NCBI GenBank assembly: GCA_034359265.1
Contig: CP136892.1
Location: 86,110,001-86,174,000 of the forward strand
Length of the DNA: 64,000 nucleotides
Direction: 5' to 3'
Origin: Canna indica
Taxonomy: Eukaryota > Streptophyta > Magnoliopsida > Zingiberales > Cannaceae
Of the stretch, positions 10,901-23,300 are shown piece by piece. A program made the position numbers and the translations under genes. Each line of letters begins with the position of its first letter. The first letter of the stretch is position 1. The notes below the pieces were generated by a model, which worked only from the letters and a program-made list of their open reading frames with translations, did no database searches and was not told the origin of the DNA.

Positions 10901-12073
10901 TCAACCTGTTTTTTTTTGAAATATAAGCAATTGTATTCAATCAAGAGGGTTGAGAGAATACAATAAGGGGGAGAGAGAGGATAAAACATAAGCAGAAGAT
11001 AAAACAGGGGAAGAAAGCCCCCAAAAGAAAGAACACTACAAGATCATTGAATTACATGCGAAGGCCACCATGGTAATAGCTAGGGATCAAGTCAACCTGT
11101 TAAACTAGTGATTCAAGTCGAGCTCAAGAAAATCTTGTCCTACTTTAGGAGTTATAGTTTGATTAAATCTAGTGGTACTGACCTGGACCATATCCAACTT
11201 GACCTCTTTCAAGCTTCAAGGATAATATTCTAGAGATGTTATAAGTTTTTTTTTCTCCTAAACATCTAGAAGGTAATCTAACACAATGGTTAAAGCATCT
11301 CTTTGAATAATATCAGTCTTCAGCCACTCTAAATTGGATCTCCTTAATTCTTTCGTCTTCTATCCCTATTTTGTACCATCTGATTAATTTCAATATTACC
11401 AAAACAGTGCCCAGATACTTCAAAATATTGTTTGTATACTATATATTATTATGTAAAATCATTAATTTGTGCATGCCAGTGTATTATTTTCTGAAATTCT
11501 CTCTTACTTGATATATGATGTATCTGCTCATGAGTCTTCTATTTCATATTCGCTTGGTTTGTTTGTAGTGTGGGACAAGAAGATGGTTCATACTCAGTTC
11601 AATTGGTGTTGGTATCACGTCCCAACTTTTGCCCCCTACAATGTGGAGGGGAAATTTTCCCCCTTGATTCTGGTTAATTGTGGGAATGCTCAGACTAAAA
11701 GGAGTGCTTTGGTTGTCTTAAGGAGTCTGACACCTAATGCACAGAGTGTGTTCAAAATTCTTGCTGAGTATCAATTGGCGAACGAAAAAGAAGAAGGCAA
11801 GTTAAATTCACCGTATCTATTGGGTCAGATGCTTGTAACCTAACAATCTTTTTCTTCTCCAAAATTTCTCTTTCAGGCATGCCTATCAGCACCTTATATA
11901 CCAAGTGCCGCGAGCGTTTCCTTGTTAGCAACCAAATAACGTTGAATGCACATCTGACAGAGTTCAAAGATCACGAGTTAGTGAAGATGAGAAGGCACTC
12001 AGATGGCCAAGATTGTTCTTACATTCCTCTTCCTTCTGAAGCACTTGCTAAGCTATTGGAAGAATTGCTTTAA
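7942..12073 (+). CDS. ORC2: Origin recognition complex subunit 2
   Basis: Six coding exons (7942-8064, 8612-8718, 8979-9111, 9784-10072, 11569-11796, 11877-12073) join in frame to 358 residues, the usual length for plant ORC2 (about 360). Diagnostic blocks are SRNYFLAKE near the N-terminus, then [78 protein letters not shown] and, in the C-terminal winged-helix region, [16 protein letters not shown] and [11 protein letters not shown]2 is part of the nuclear ORC that marks replication origins and loads MCM via CDC6 and CDT1. The ATG at 7942 begins MEDEDDEF, matching relatives. Oddities: the exon 1 donor (CAA|GTTCTG) is very weak, exon 5 ends at a GC donor, and 24 bp around the 3' end of the frame are repeated just past the stop. 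A LINE tail sits in the 1.5-kb intron 4. Confidence 0.93.
10911..11086 (-). mobile_element. 5'-truncated non-LTR retrotransposon (LINE/SINE tail) in ORC2 intron 4
   Basis: A 176-bp insertion is bounded by a perfect 15-bp duplication TCAAGTCAACCTGTT (10896-10910 and 11087-11101). It begins on this strand with a T-run, the complement of a 3' poly(A), followed by GAAATATAAGCAATTGTATT, typical of plant LINE 3' ends. The element therefore points to the minus strand and is 5'-truncated. No coding remains. Confidence 0.8.
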
Positions 12074-13196
12074 GCTGGCTCCTTCTGAAGCACTTGCTAA
12101 GCTGGTTTCATTGTGTACTGTTTCATCTATGTATCTTCGTCATCCTAATTCTCACCTTATCAGAATGTATGCCAAATGCTTACATACGCATACAAGTAAA
12201 GCAGACATCCATCAATCAATGGCTGTCTGAGTAAAGCTGGTGAGACAATATTCTATTATCAGGTTTTAATTAGCTCTAAGTAAAAAAAAAATACAAAATT
12301 AAATCATTAAATATGTCAAATAAAATAATATTATACTATCGATAAATTAAAAGCGATAATTTATCATGTTATAATTAATATGAATTATCATTATAATATT
12401 AGCAAGTAATGTACCTAACGCAAACGTAACCTAAGGCAAATGCAACCTAAGGTTTCTCTAACGTGTGAACAATATCACTGCTTAGGTTAGACAATCTGGA
12501 TCAATGATATAAAACTTTACCGGTTTAGGCAAACCATGAAATCTTTTTTAGTTACATACGTTCCAGTGATGATAATTCAATTGCTATTTTAACATCTCAA
12601 ACAGCATATTCCCCAGCTCACTCAGGGGATATATATCACATCCTGAGATATATACACAACTCCTACAAGAAACATATCATGGCCCATGAACATGAAAGCC
12701 ACCTTCAACTCGTTACTATTTGCGACTCATTAATGAATATAAGCTCTTGTCCTTATCATCACTTGCAACTCCACGTTCTTGTCATTAATATACGACACCA
12801 ACCGAAAATAAATGTATATTTATGAATATAATATACGGACACCAATCCAATTGTAAAAAAGAGTTAACTTTAAATTGTCATCATTTTTTTATTTTAAAAA
12901 AATATCTATTTAATTTCTAGAATTTACAAATATTAATTTAGCATCTAAAATTTATGATTTAATGTGAATTTAATCCTTTTGCTTCCCAATGATGACATTA
13001 TTTGAAAATAAAAATAAGATATAATTTGGTTGACACATTTTTTTTATAATAAACTTATTGTTTAAACGTAATTATAAATAAGATTGCAACAAATAAAAAA
13101 TTATAAAAATTAAATTAATAATTTTTAAGTCTAAATATTAAATTGAGAAAAAAATAAACTTCCATAGGGTATAACTTAAAAGTAACCCATTTAAAA
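12074..13196. other. ORC2 3' region and intergenic
   Basis: A second copy of a 24-bp segment of the ORC2 coding end lies at 12080-12103. A MITE-like ATTATC/GATAAT-rich remnant at about 12276-12420 is related to the right half of 2636-3088. The rest is AT-rich with no gene visible. Confidence 0.4.
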
Positions 13197-13662
13197 TAGG
13201 GATGTGCACGAATACCAAATAGATCTGAAGCTAATTAAAACCTACCAAATTGAATATGCTTTGAATAGATCTGAATTAAATTCGAGTAGAGTCTGAAACA
13301 TAAATTAGGGAATCAGGTTAAAATTGGTTTCGGTTCTAGGTTCAACACATCGAGAATTCGAAATCGAAATTGGTATCGAAATTTGTACTTGGATCAATTC
13401 ATTTACAAGTTTTGTTGAAATTTATTTTGAAATCCATTGGAACTTGTACTGAAATTTGTTGGAACATATTATGGAATCTATTTTAAAATATGTTCTAAAC
13501 TTGTTCAATAAATGAACATATTTTAATGGGTATTCGAAATCAAAATTTATAATTCTAAATAAGATTCAATTTTAAATTTCAATAAAATAAAATAAGATTC
13601 CAAAATTTAAAGATCAATCAATATTATAAAAAATATAAAATATTCGAACCCGCTCACCCCGC
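13197..13662. mobile_element. Degenerate hAT-type element (CCCGCTCACC-ended family)
   Basis: It begins TAGGGATGTGCACGAATACC and ends CGAACCCGCTCACCCC. It shares internal blocks with the better-preserved copy at 56481-56983, for example GAATAGATCTGAATTAAATT against GAATAGATCATAATTAAATT. No clear target duplication survives and the right edge is approximate. It lies about 350 bp upstream of the DUF829 gene. Confidence 0.55.
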
Positions 13663-14021
13663 TGTAATCACCACTACTATAAAATAGAGTTGGCCGTCTT
13701 TACGACATTTCAACCACACAACGCGTCTCTCGACTCTCCAGCTTCCGATAAATCTCCTCCTCCAACTCCAAGAAAAATCCAACCAATTACACGCCACCAC
13801 CCTCCCTCTCTTTACTGTACGCTAACCCTGCGCCGCTGCCATCTTCCCTCTCCTTCCCCTACTCAGCGCAACCAACCAATATCCTTTCTTGGCGATTAGG
13901 GTTCTCTTCTCCCCGATCGGATTGCTAGCAGGCCTCGCGCGCGGTTGATCTGATCGTCGAGATTGGAGTGGCAGATTCCGGCTTTGGCTTACTGAGCGGG
14001 GGCGGACGAAGCCGGTGCGAG
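13663..14021. promoter_or_regulatory. Promoter and 5' UTR region of the DUF829 gene
   Basis: AT-rich sequence gives way to a CT-rich leader (CTCCTCCTCCAACTCC-like) from about 13750. A GATTAGGGTTC motif (telo-box-like) sits near 13896. A CTATAAAATAGAG stretch at about 13676-13688 looks like a TATA box in a plausible position. Confidence 0.45.
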
Positions 14022-17000
14022 ATGTGGTGGGAGGGAGGGCGGTTCTATTGGGGGAGTAAAGACGGGGCTGTGGGAATCGTGGTGGTGTTCGCGTGGTTGT
14101 CGAGCGAGGAGAGGCACTTGAAGCCTTACATACGGCTCTACTCGTCCTCGGGTTGGCGGTCTCTCGTCTGCCATGCCGATTTCCTTACCTTGTACGTTAA
14201 TTTCTTCTTTCCTTCTTTTCCCTCTTCCGTTCTGAACTGTGTTTGCAGCAGATTATTATACTGATAGCTGCAACACAACAATAGCTAGATTTTAGCTGTG
14301 CAGATTTTAGATTTCCTGGTCGTCTAGTGAGGCGATTGTAGTCTGGGTAATTTCTTGAAGAAGTTTTAAGATTTGTACAGGTTTTCACGGGGGATATGGA
14401 TGGAAAGAGAAAATACAGAATAAAAAAAAGAGGGCAATACTTTTTTTACTCTACAATGTTTCTGAGACGTGCTCTCGCTGTTGTGCACCAAAATTGCATT
14501 GTTCGGCATCAATTTCTGTATTCTATGCCATTCCCTTTGGTTTCCTAGCACTAAGGCCTTGTTTGGATGAGCTAAAGCATGGGTTAGTAATGTTTGATAT
14601 TGTATGGTATTGTATGGTATGGTACTGCAAAAACTATTATCTTGTTTGGGAGGATGGTATGGTATGGTATTGTATAGTTAAATGACAGTAGCTATGGAGG
14701 AGAACAGAGTCTTGACTAAGCCGATTAAGAATGATAGATAAAAGTCCAATCTGATATGGATATATAATAATATAAAGGGCATAAGAAGAATTATAAATTT
14801 TGATTGAGGATATTTTAGGAATAAAATTTCATGAAACCATGAGAAACCACCAAATCCATGGTTTAAAAACTTGGCCAAAATGTATAATTTTCAAACCATG
14901 AGATTACCATACCATACCATACCATGACCACTTATTAGAAGTCTTCCCAAACATAAAATTAAACCATACCATACCATGATAAGCTATACTCTACCATGAA
15001 ACAAACAAGGCCTAAGGGTGCGTTAATTTACAAATTTATGAGTATGGAAAGAAAGTTATTTAAAAAGTATTTATAACGCTTAAAGTAAAGACAAAATCTA
15101 TTTTTGTTTCGGAAAATGTTCAGCTTCATCATGTAAAAAGAATTTTAGGACACATGACATTAATGATTTAATTTCTTTTTGTTTTTGTGCCAAAGTTTTT
15201 GTATGAACGACTGTCTTGATTAAGTAAAAAGATAAGAGTGCATTTTGAAATTCTTTTAAGAATTTACTTGCTTAAATGTTTCTATTTACCTAGGATGGGA
15301 ATACAACGTACTGAGGTTTGTTTAGTGCATCGGCATCAATGCGTATGTCATTGCAGTTGCCCAAGACAATTATGCTCTTAAGTAGATTTTTGATTTATGG
15401 ACCCTTTCAAATTCACTTCAAACGTTCTTACTCTTGTGATTATGCCCCTATAATCAGCTAAAATTCTGCTTTGACTTATTTAAAGGGGCATTTTAATATC
15501 TTATTATTATGAAATTGAGTATGGTGGATGCACCTGCTGTGTGTGCACAAAGAATGGAGTTTATTGTGCTGCAGATGCAAATACAGTTTTTCTATGGCAC
15601 ACACGCTAAATGACACATGTAGAGTCGTTGAAGTGAAACTGTTTTCTATAATGGGTATATTATAGATTGGTACATAAAAACTCCTGTAGGCTCATAATTG
15701 AATGACTTCTACAGATTTTTCCCCGAGAAGGCTGCATCACTAGCTGATGGTGTTCTCAAGGAACTTCTACAGGTAATTAGGTTGATTTCATATTTATATG
15801 GTAGTTATATATACACCATAAATACCCTCGACTCAGATGACAGGAAATTTTTTGTTCTGTTGTTTGAGTAACAGGAACTGAAGACTAGACCATCACCTGT
15901 TGTATTTGCTGCTTTTTCTGGGGGACCAAAAGGTTGCATGTACAAAGTACTTCAGGTATATTTTGGGGTCCTTATATGACTTTTGCTTCTCTGACCACAG
16001 TTTCTTAATTTCATCAGCTTTAATAATTAGTGTCTTTCTTCGTTTCAGTTAATTGACAAAAAATGCAAAGGACAACTTGATCAGGTATGCTTATATTCTG
16101 AAGTTAAAGTTCCACCTTGATTCCTATGACTTTTGTCTAAGAAGTTTAGGATTTGCTTGACAATTGCTAACCCATGCTATCAAATGTCCTAGGAGTAACT
16201 TGTGAGATGTAGTTTGACTTTTCCTATTTTAACTTAGTATTAAAATATATTGTATATTGAACTTGTAATGAATTTTATTACAGGTCTAACAATTTTTTAA
16301 GTTATTTTAGATAAAGTATTTTTTACTGAAAATTATTTATTTCTTGAAGGATGAATATCAGCTTGTAAAAGACTGTCTCTGTGGACAAATATATGACTCT
16401 GCTCCAGTAGACTTCACTAGTGACTTGGGCACTCGATTTGTTCTTCATCCATCTGTTCTCAAAATGCGTCACCCACCTAGGGTTGTATCATGGGCAGCAA
16501 AAGCATTTTCATCTGGACTGGATACACTCTTCATAAGCAGATTTGAAGCAGATCGTGCTGACTATTGGCAAACTCTGTACTCTTCAGTTGTAAGTCTCTT
16601 TCTTTTTCATATTTTCTCGCCTTGTCAAAACCAATCGATTTTGAAGCTGAACTGATTCAGTAAATTAATAACATGCAGAATGTTGGCCCTTTCCTCATAT
16701 TCTGTTCAGAAGATGATGACCTTGCTCCCTTCCAAATTATCTGTAATTTTGCTCAACGTCTACAAGAACTTGGAGGTGATGTTACACTAATAAAATGGAA
16801 AAGCTCTCCTCACGTAGGTATGATTACTTTCTAGTTAAATTGTGATAAGCTAATCATACCTAAGGTTAAGTGCCTATTTGGTAGGCCAAGAAAAATGGAG
16901 TTTTTATGCTTTCTGATTTCTAAATGGATTGAAAAGTATGGATAAAAACTTGTTTGACAGAATTTTCAAAAAATGGGAGGTGAATGAAGTTGAAAGCGGG

Positions 17001-18228
17001 AACCACTTTCCTAAATAAACTGAAAACTGGCTCCTGTTTTCCCACTTCCCAATCCCAATTGGAAAGTGGCGATGGCATACTAGTAGATATTTCGTTTTCC
17101 ATTCTTTTCTATCTGCCATATATCCTATCTATTATAATAATTGATAATTTAATTAATTATTATTAAAGAATATAAAGAAACCGAAAAAATAATATGGTTC
17201 CTACTAAACACATCTTCAACATTTCATTCAAAATTAGTAATAGAAATTCCATACTATTTTCACTGTTCTCAACTAACTGAAAACAGATACTATTGTTTGA
17301 TTTACCAAATGCATATTCAAAAAATTAGAAATTTGAAAACTGAAAACATATTTCACCTTCCTAATTTCCACTCTTTATTTCAAATGAATACTAGAAATAG
17401 ATTTCACGAAGCAATTAAGGCCTAAACATTTATGATTGTAATCTAAGTTCATATCAGAATTGATCCAGTGTTTAGTTTTATTATCTTGATAATTTAGTCA
17501 TTTGATATTATCACAGTTACACCAGTCCCAGGACATTCCAATGAAATGTTGATAAGTGATAACCAAAAGTAAACTTCAATCTTGGCTTGTGCTCGAGTAA
17601 TGGCAAGCCAGTATCTGGTTGTTGGACCTAATATTCTGTTCTGTACAGTGTTTCATATGCATTCACACAGTTACTTTGTGATACTTGTTATCGTGCATGT
17701 CAGACATCCAACATTCTAACATAAAATATATCCTTAATTTGGTTAGTTGTTCCTTCTACAGGTCACTACAAGCTTCATGCATCTGATTATAGAGCTGGTG
17801 TACATGAGTTACTTGGCAAGGCAGCCGAAACCTATTCACAGAGAAGGCAACCTTCACAGCTTTTGATGGGTACTCCCACGCCCGAATCAGTTAGGAATCT
17901 TCATAAAGTTGCAATGAGCTCTGGTGAGAGCCTAAGGACAGTAGCAGTCAATCAGAGCGATCATATTTTCTTACCAAGCTCCTTGGAGCATAATGATACC
18001 AGCGATTCGATGCTGCAAAACGGGGAGCTTTTCAACGTGCAGAATGCACCAAGCATCAATGCTCATGGTGTTCTGGGTCAGATACTGTTTGATGTCTGTG
18101 TTCCTAAGAACATTGAAGGCTGGGATATGAAGCCATCTTCATCATTGAATGGGAGGCAAACATTTGCTTCTGCTCGACGACACAGCCCTTTCTCTTCAAT
18201 GAAATGCATACGAAGATCTCGGCTGTAG
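14022..18228 (+). CDS. DUF829/TMEM53-family alpha/beta hydrolase
   Basis: Seven exons (14022-14191, 15715-15772, 15875-15955, 16049-16084, 16350-16589, 16679-16817, 17762-18228) give 396 residues, all junctions in phase with GT-AG introns. The protein matches the plant DUF829 (TMEM53-like) family: VVVFAWLSSEERHLKPY near the N-terminus, the nucleophile-elbow-like FAAFSGGPKGCMYKVLQ with Ser91, a SEDDDLAP loop (Asp207-209) and HVGHY (His240/His243), which would form a Ser-Asp-His triad. SPVDFTSDLGTRF-like text is also typical. Substrate and location are unknown for the plant family; a membrane-associated esterase is possible. I prefer the ATG at 14022 (MWWEGGRFYWG), as in relatives, although 14022 lies within a longer open frame. 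The last about 130 residues are Ser-rich and variable, ending RRHSPFSSMKCIRRSRL. Confidence 0.9.
14555..15012. mobile_element. Tourist-like (PIF/Harbinger) MITE in intron 1 of the DUF829 gene
   Basis: This 458-bp element has TIRs GGCCTTGTTTG and CAAACAAGGCC and is flanked by TAA (14552-14554 and 15013-15015). A TAA/TTA duplication with a GGCCTTGTTTG-type TIR is the Tourist signature. Subterminal arrays of TGGTATGGTATGG at about 14605-14675 are mirrored by CCATACCATACCA at about 14905-14990, so the ends can fold together. There is no open frame. Confidence 0.82.
16870..17422. mobile_element. Degenerate Tourist-like MITE in intron 6 of the DUF829 gene
   Basis: The left end GTGCCTATTTGGTAGGCC and the right end AATTAAGGCC are bordered by TAA on both sides (16867-16869, 17423-17425). 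The terminal repeats match only in part, so this is an old or different subfamily. No coding capacity. Confidence 0.45.
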
Positions 18229-18643
18229 ATTTTTTGAATACGAGGAACGTGAAAATAGAGAGGAATTTGTCAAACAAGTTTTCTGCGGGATCTGATGGAT
18301 GCTATAAGATTTTCTTATTTATTGAACTATAGGTGAGGAATTGTGCAATAAGAAATAATATGACATGTAGAATGTACAGTAACTTAAACGTGTCTTTCAA
18401 TGTGAAATTATATCTAAAACAAAGGAGACGCTTGTAAGACTGTTCTTTTGTTGCAGCGTGTATATTTGACTTTGCTGCTACGAAATCTTCAATTGCCAAT
18501 AACGATTTAACTTGTTCCAGGAGATAGGGGTTAGAGAAGACTAGTCTAGATGAAGTTTTTTCAGCATTTTGATATATATATATATATATTGTTTCAAACT
18601 TTCAATGTATAGAATAATGAACACTATTTTAGTCAAATAACTT
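18229..18643. other. 3' region of the DUF829 gene
   Basis: This is mostly 3' untranslated and flanking sequence, with an (AT)n run at about 18572-18590. No gene is visible. The final bases include the 14-bp target duplication of the LINE insertion. Confidence 0.4.
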
Positions 18644-19194
18644 TTTTTTTAGGTAAAAGTGAGGCTTGACGGAGTCACACGATGCATATTTAAATTAAAA
18701 AAAGATACGATTATAAAAACTTACATCCAATGGCTTAGCAAGGTGATAAAGCCATGAACACTACACAGTTACCATACTAACTAAAAGTACATTTATCTAA
18801 GAATAAAATTTACCAATAGGAGATTGGCCCGCACACGAAAACGAACAAAGTAAAAATGATACCAACATGAACACATCAGTCTGGATAACTAGGTTCTCAT
18901 CCTACTCCAAAAGGATAGGCTGAAAGCAATCAGCTCGTTTAACATGGGCCTTTTGTCTTGGAAGGTCGCCGAGTTTCTTGCATTCCACACGATTCTACTC
19001 CAAATCATAGCTAAGCATCTAGTTCTCTCGTCCGTCTCTACGAACCTCCGGTATTCTCCTATCGGGATCTCGACCCAATCAATCGCTGCTTTTTCCAAAA
19101 GTATCATCCATCCTCTTCTAATGAAGGAGCACATGTAGCTAATATGATCCATACCTTCTGATGTTTCCTCGCATAGAACTCTTGTTTTGGTTGG
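18644..19194 (-). mobile_element. 5'-truncated LINE fragment (zf-RVT end)
   Basis: A 551-bp insertion is flanked by a perfect 14-bp duplication TAGTCAAATAACTT (18630-18643 and 19195-19208). It opens with a T-run (the 3' poly(A) of a minus-strand copy). Reading the minus strand from about 19152 to 18889 gives a peptide with WSRIVWNARNSATFQDKRP, the region after the reverse-transcriptase zinc-binding domain of plant LINEs. The 5' part was never copied. Confidence 0.85.
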
Positions 19195-19208
19195 TAGTCA
19201 AATAACTT

Positions 19209-20328
19209 ATTGAACATAATTTTTTTCCAGCTCCTCTTGAATCCTCTCTTGTTTTTCGTCGCTGTCACGGGTGCCTTGCAAATGCATCATCTCCACTTGC
19301 CTCGACCTATCTTTGGATGAATAAATTCATTCTTTTTTACGAACCTTCCGAACGTGTAAAATATTATTCTGTTGGCATAAAGTTTTCAATCTTGATTATA
19401 ATTTCGATTTTAATGATAATAAATTCCCGATAAGTTTATTAAGTTTGCACTTGGGATGAAAAATGATATGTACAAAATATTTGATTTTAGAATTCAAGAA
19501 TAAAGTATTGATGGAAACAACAATTGGAGCGATAGCGTATCAAGATTTAATTTTAGGATTTAGATTTTTTGATGTACAAATCCTAGATGTCGTACATGTG
19601 TTGAATCTGTGTTCCACATTATAAACCTAAATCAAACCCCAAACTCTACCATTAGCTTAAACTGGCCTAGTAACAATTTCAATCGATGTTCTATCTACCG
19701 GTTAATCAATTGACCATCAATCGATGTTCTATCTACCGGTTAATGCAAGAGAGATCCCTTGTCTAATCCCATGAAGCAAACATGCAAGCTCGGTTAAAAG
19801 TCAAACCACTCTAGAATTATTGTGTCAGCGTTGTGAATCGATTTGTGTTGGTTTAGTATTAAATTTATTTGTGCTTATATTGATTTGCAAAGTGCTCTTT
19901 GTCATTTTATCGCTTAAGCTACAATATTCGCAATCAACAACATTGTTGAGTATTTAATTATTATTTGCCATTTTGTATATAATTGGGAAACATTGTTGAG
20001 TAGAATCAACAACATTTCTTGCGGATTTATTTAGATTATCTCCGGACATATAAAAATTGCAGATAGATTTCAACGCTTATTGCCGCGCACGGCAACCTGC
20101 GGGGCCCGGCGGCGCGGCCAAATGCTGTCCCCAAACCGCGTGGAGGAAGAATGTCTTTCCCTTCGGTTCCTTCCACCGCATGATTGCTTGCGTAGCGGTC
20201 GGACCTCCCAATTCCCTGCAAGATTCCTCGAATGTCGGTTACTTGATCTTTACGCGACCTCTTTCTTGGTTTTCACTTGCCAAAATCGAAGCTTTCTCGC
20301 CCCGCAGCTTGGCGGGGAGGCGGCGGCG
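19209..20328. other. Intergenic and PP2C promoter region
   Basis: A 26-bp sequence (ending CTATCTACCGGTTAAT) occurs twice, at 19681-19706 and 19719-19744. The motif CAACAACATT/CATTGTTGAGTA recurs around 19935-20015 in both orientations. From about 20080 the sequence is GC-rich and forms the probable 5' untranslated region of the phosphatase gene. No other gene is evident. Confidence 0.45.
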
Positions 20329-23300
20329 ATGTCCGGCGAGGGGATGGTCTCACTGGCCGTTCTCCTGAGGCGGGAGATGTCGTGGGAGCGGGTCGAGAAG
20401 CCCGACGTGCTCTACGGGGAGGCCGGCGAGAGCAAGAAGGGGGAGGATTTCACCCTCGTGAAGATCGAGTGCGAGCGAGTTGCCGGGCGCGGCGACAGCA
20501 CATTCTCAGTCTTTGCGGTAGTCATTCTGCATCCCAAAGTTCACTGCTTCCATAATTCCTTTTATTTCTGCCAACATTTTTTTCCGTAAAGTTGGATGTG
20601 CAACAGTCGTTCAGTTCCATGTTCTATTTGTTCTTCATTGTTGTCGCCCATGTTTTTTTTTTAAGAAATATTTTTTTTCATCTTTGTTAATTTTTATATG
20701 TAGTCGCCCATCCTTTCTTATAACATCCAGTTATTTACCTCAAGATTTGTTATCATCAATAAATCATAATTTAATTTAACTTTTTCATCAATAAGTAATG
20801 CTTTGTGTTTTGGAGGTTCTTCACTTTTGCTTGATCTCTTAAGTGGACCATTTTCTAAAAAAAACTCTGCAGCTTTTTGATGGGCATAATGGGTCTGCAG
20901 CTGCTATATACTCCAAGGAGAATCTCTTGAACAACATTTTAAGTTCCATCCCATCAGACCTTAGCAGGAATGAGTGGATTCAAGCATTACCAAGGGCTAT
21001 GGTGGCAGGATTTGTTAAAACAGATAAAGATTTGAAAGAAACAGGTATGAACAGTAACTAGGAATTTTTTATTGGCATGTTGGACATTTTATATATAATC
21101 ACCTGAGGAATCATGTTGCATTCTTTTCATTAAACTTCATAATTTCATCCAATATTCCTTTACTATTCGACCCACGTAGAAAATTTAACAAATATATTTC
21201 AAATAAATTTGCTGTTGCTCTGAGTATATTTTTGAGGATGCTCTCAATAATCTAGAGTGTAATGTAGTGACTTAATTTTGGTTACAATTGTTAATTTAAT
21301 GTGTACTGGAGAATATCCAATTCAATAAGTATGAAAGTAAGCTTAATATTACCTTCTTGTATTTAGGCAAGCAAGCATAATGCCAGATATTAACTCATTC
21401 AAGATAAGCTAGAGATCAAGGATGCAGATGGAATAATATGATATATGTAAGAAAAAAATTGAAATTATAATTGGAAAAATTAAATTCTTTACATCAATGA
21501 ATTATCTAATACTTTTTCTGTTCAAGTTCTATATAAACTATGGTCTTGTTCTAAGTGTACAACTGATGCATGACTGCATGTTATCACTTTAGCAAGGGCA
21601 TAGAAGCAAACACATTAACCCAGATTTACCATTCATCCAGGATTTGTTTATTAGACATTTTGTGATGCTTATGACCACTTTGCAAATATGAACATAATCA
21701 GGCAACTAGTCTCATATCTGAAAGCTGCATATTTTGTGACTTCTTGATGCCATAGGAGATAAAGTTTAGAGCACTATAATACTAGTTCCTTGGCTTTCAG
21801 GCTCTACAGCTAGGCTACCTGTATAGAGCACTTGTAGCTATGCATATCCAATAAATAATTCATCGGGCATAGAGTTTTCTTAGATGAATTCCTTTACGGG
21901 GAATTGATATCTGATCATTTTGTCAGCATGTGTTTCTGGAACAACTGTGACATTCGTGATAATCGATGGATGGGTTGTTACCGTGGCTTCGGTCGGAGAT
22001 TCACGTTGCATACTTGAATCTGCTGAAGGTTCCGTTTATTTTTTGTCAGCTGATCATCGTTTGGAAGTTAACGAAGAGGAGTATGTTTCCATTCTTTTAT
22101 GCTTTGGATACAAATATGGTTTCTCTATAGAGTACTTATGCTATTCACCATCTTCACTTTTTAAGAATATCAGTTTTGTCACAGGGTGGAACGTATAGCC
22201 ACAACTGGTGGAGAAGTTGGAAGGATGAATGTGGTTGGTGGTGCCGAGGTATGTTTTAGATCTTTGCCAATTGTTAATAATTTTATTTGGAGTGTTCACA
22301 TATTTTGGCAGTTGAATTTTGCTTTAGGAACACATCTTCTTTACTTCCCATCTTCTCTAACACCCTCTTTAGATGTCCTATATATCATACAGATGATATA
22401 AATTAGTTCTTGACTGTGTTATGCACCTCTTACTAGAACTGGTTTTGCAAAGACATTGATGATATTTGTGAAATTATCATCAAATTAATACAATTTATTC
22501 CACTAGAAGTGTGTATAGGAAAAAGATCAAACATGCTAGGTCAACATAATTACGCTGTAGCAAAATAAATATAGATTAACTTGCAACCTATTTAAGATAG
22601 AAGATGTTCTTTACTTTCATTCTGTTTTAATTTTTTGATCCTTTTAAAGTCTTTGTTTTGCAGTAATGTTAGTTGCTTTACGCTTGAAAAGTCTGGTACT
22701 TCCTAGTTGGATATTCAACGAAAAGAAACTTCGCATTATCTGCTTTGTAGGAAAATTATATTTAAATGTATATATATATATATATTTGCCAAAGCAAGCG
22801 CGTTCCACACAAGGTGGAAAATTCATACACGGGAGACCCAAGGTGGTAAATATTTAATATTGACAATAAATATAATTTTATACTTTTTATTTAATTATAA
22901 TATACATGCATTTGAAGCATTTTTGTTAACTTCAGCTATCTATATGAACTTTTATTATGCTTATTATTCACATGCACGATGATTATGGATTGTTTGGTAA
23001 AAAACTGTGTACTTGTATTAATTGCAATGTTCAGCTTGTCATGTTTTACAAGTTTTACCGTGTCAGTATTTCCACATCATGTTGAGTGTTTGTCCACACT
23101 TCATAGCAGAATAGCTTACGTGAAGTATGAAAATCTGCATGTCAACTGGAATTATCATTGTTAAGCATCATAGAGATCCAACTTAAATATGCAGAATCGG
23201 ATATTAATTCCTTAGAGATTATCTTACTCTCATCTAGTAAACAAGAATGTTTTCAGTTTGGACCCCTTAGGTGCTGGCCAGGTGGCTTGTGCCTATCAAG

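Noticed and set aside
3503..12073. KRP and ORC2 as a functional cell-cycle cluster
   Set aside because: They are separated by 3.5 kb with transposons and have their own promoters; neighbourhood alone is no evidence.
20080..20328. Upstream in-frame extension of the PP2C start
   Set aside because: The residues are unlike the family and the region looks like a GC-rich leader; MSGEGMVSL at 20329 fits better.
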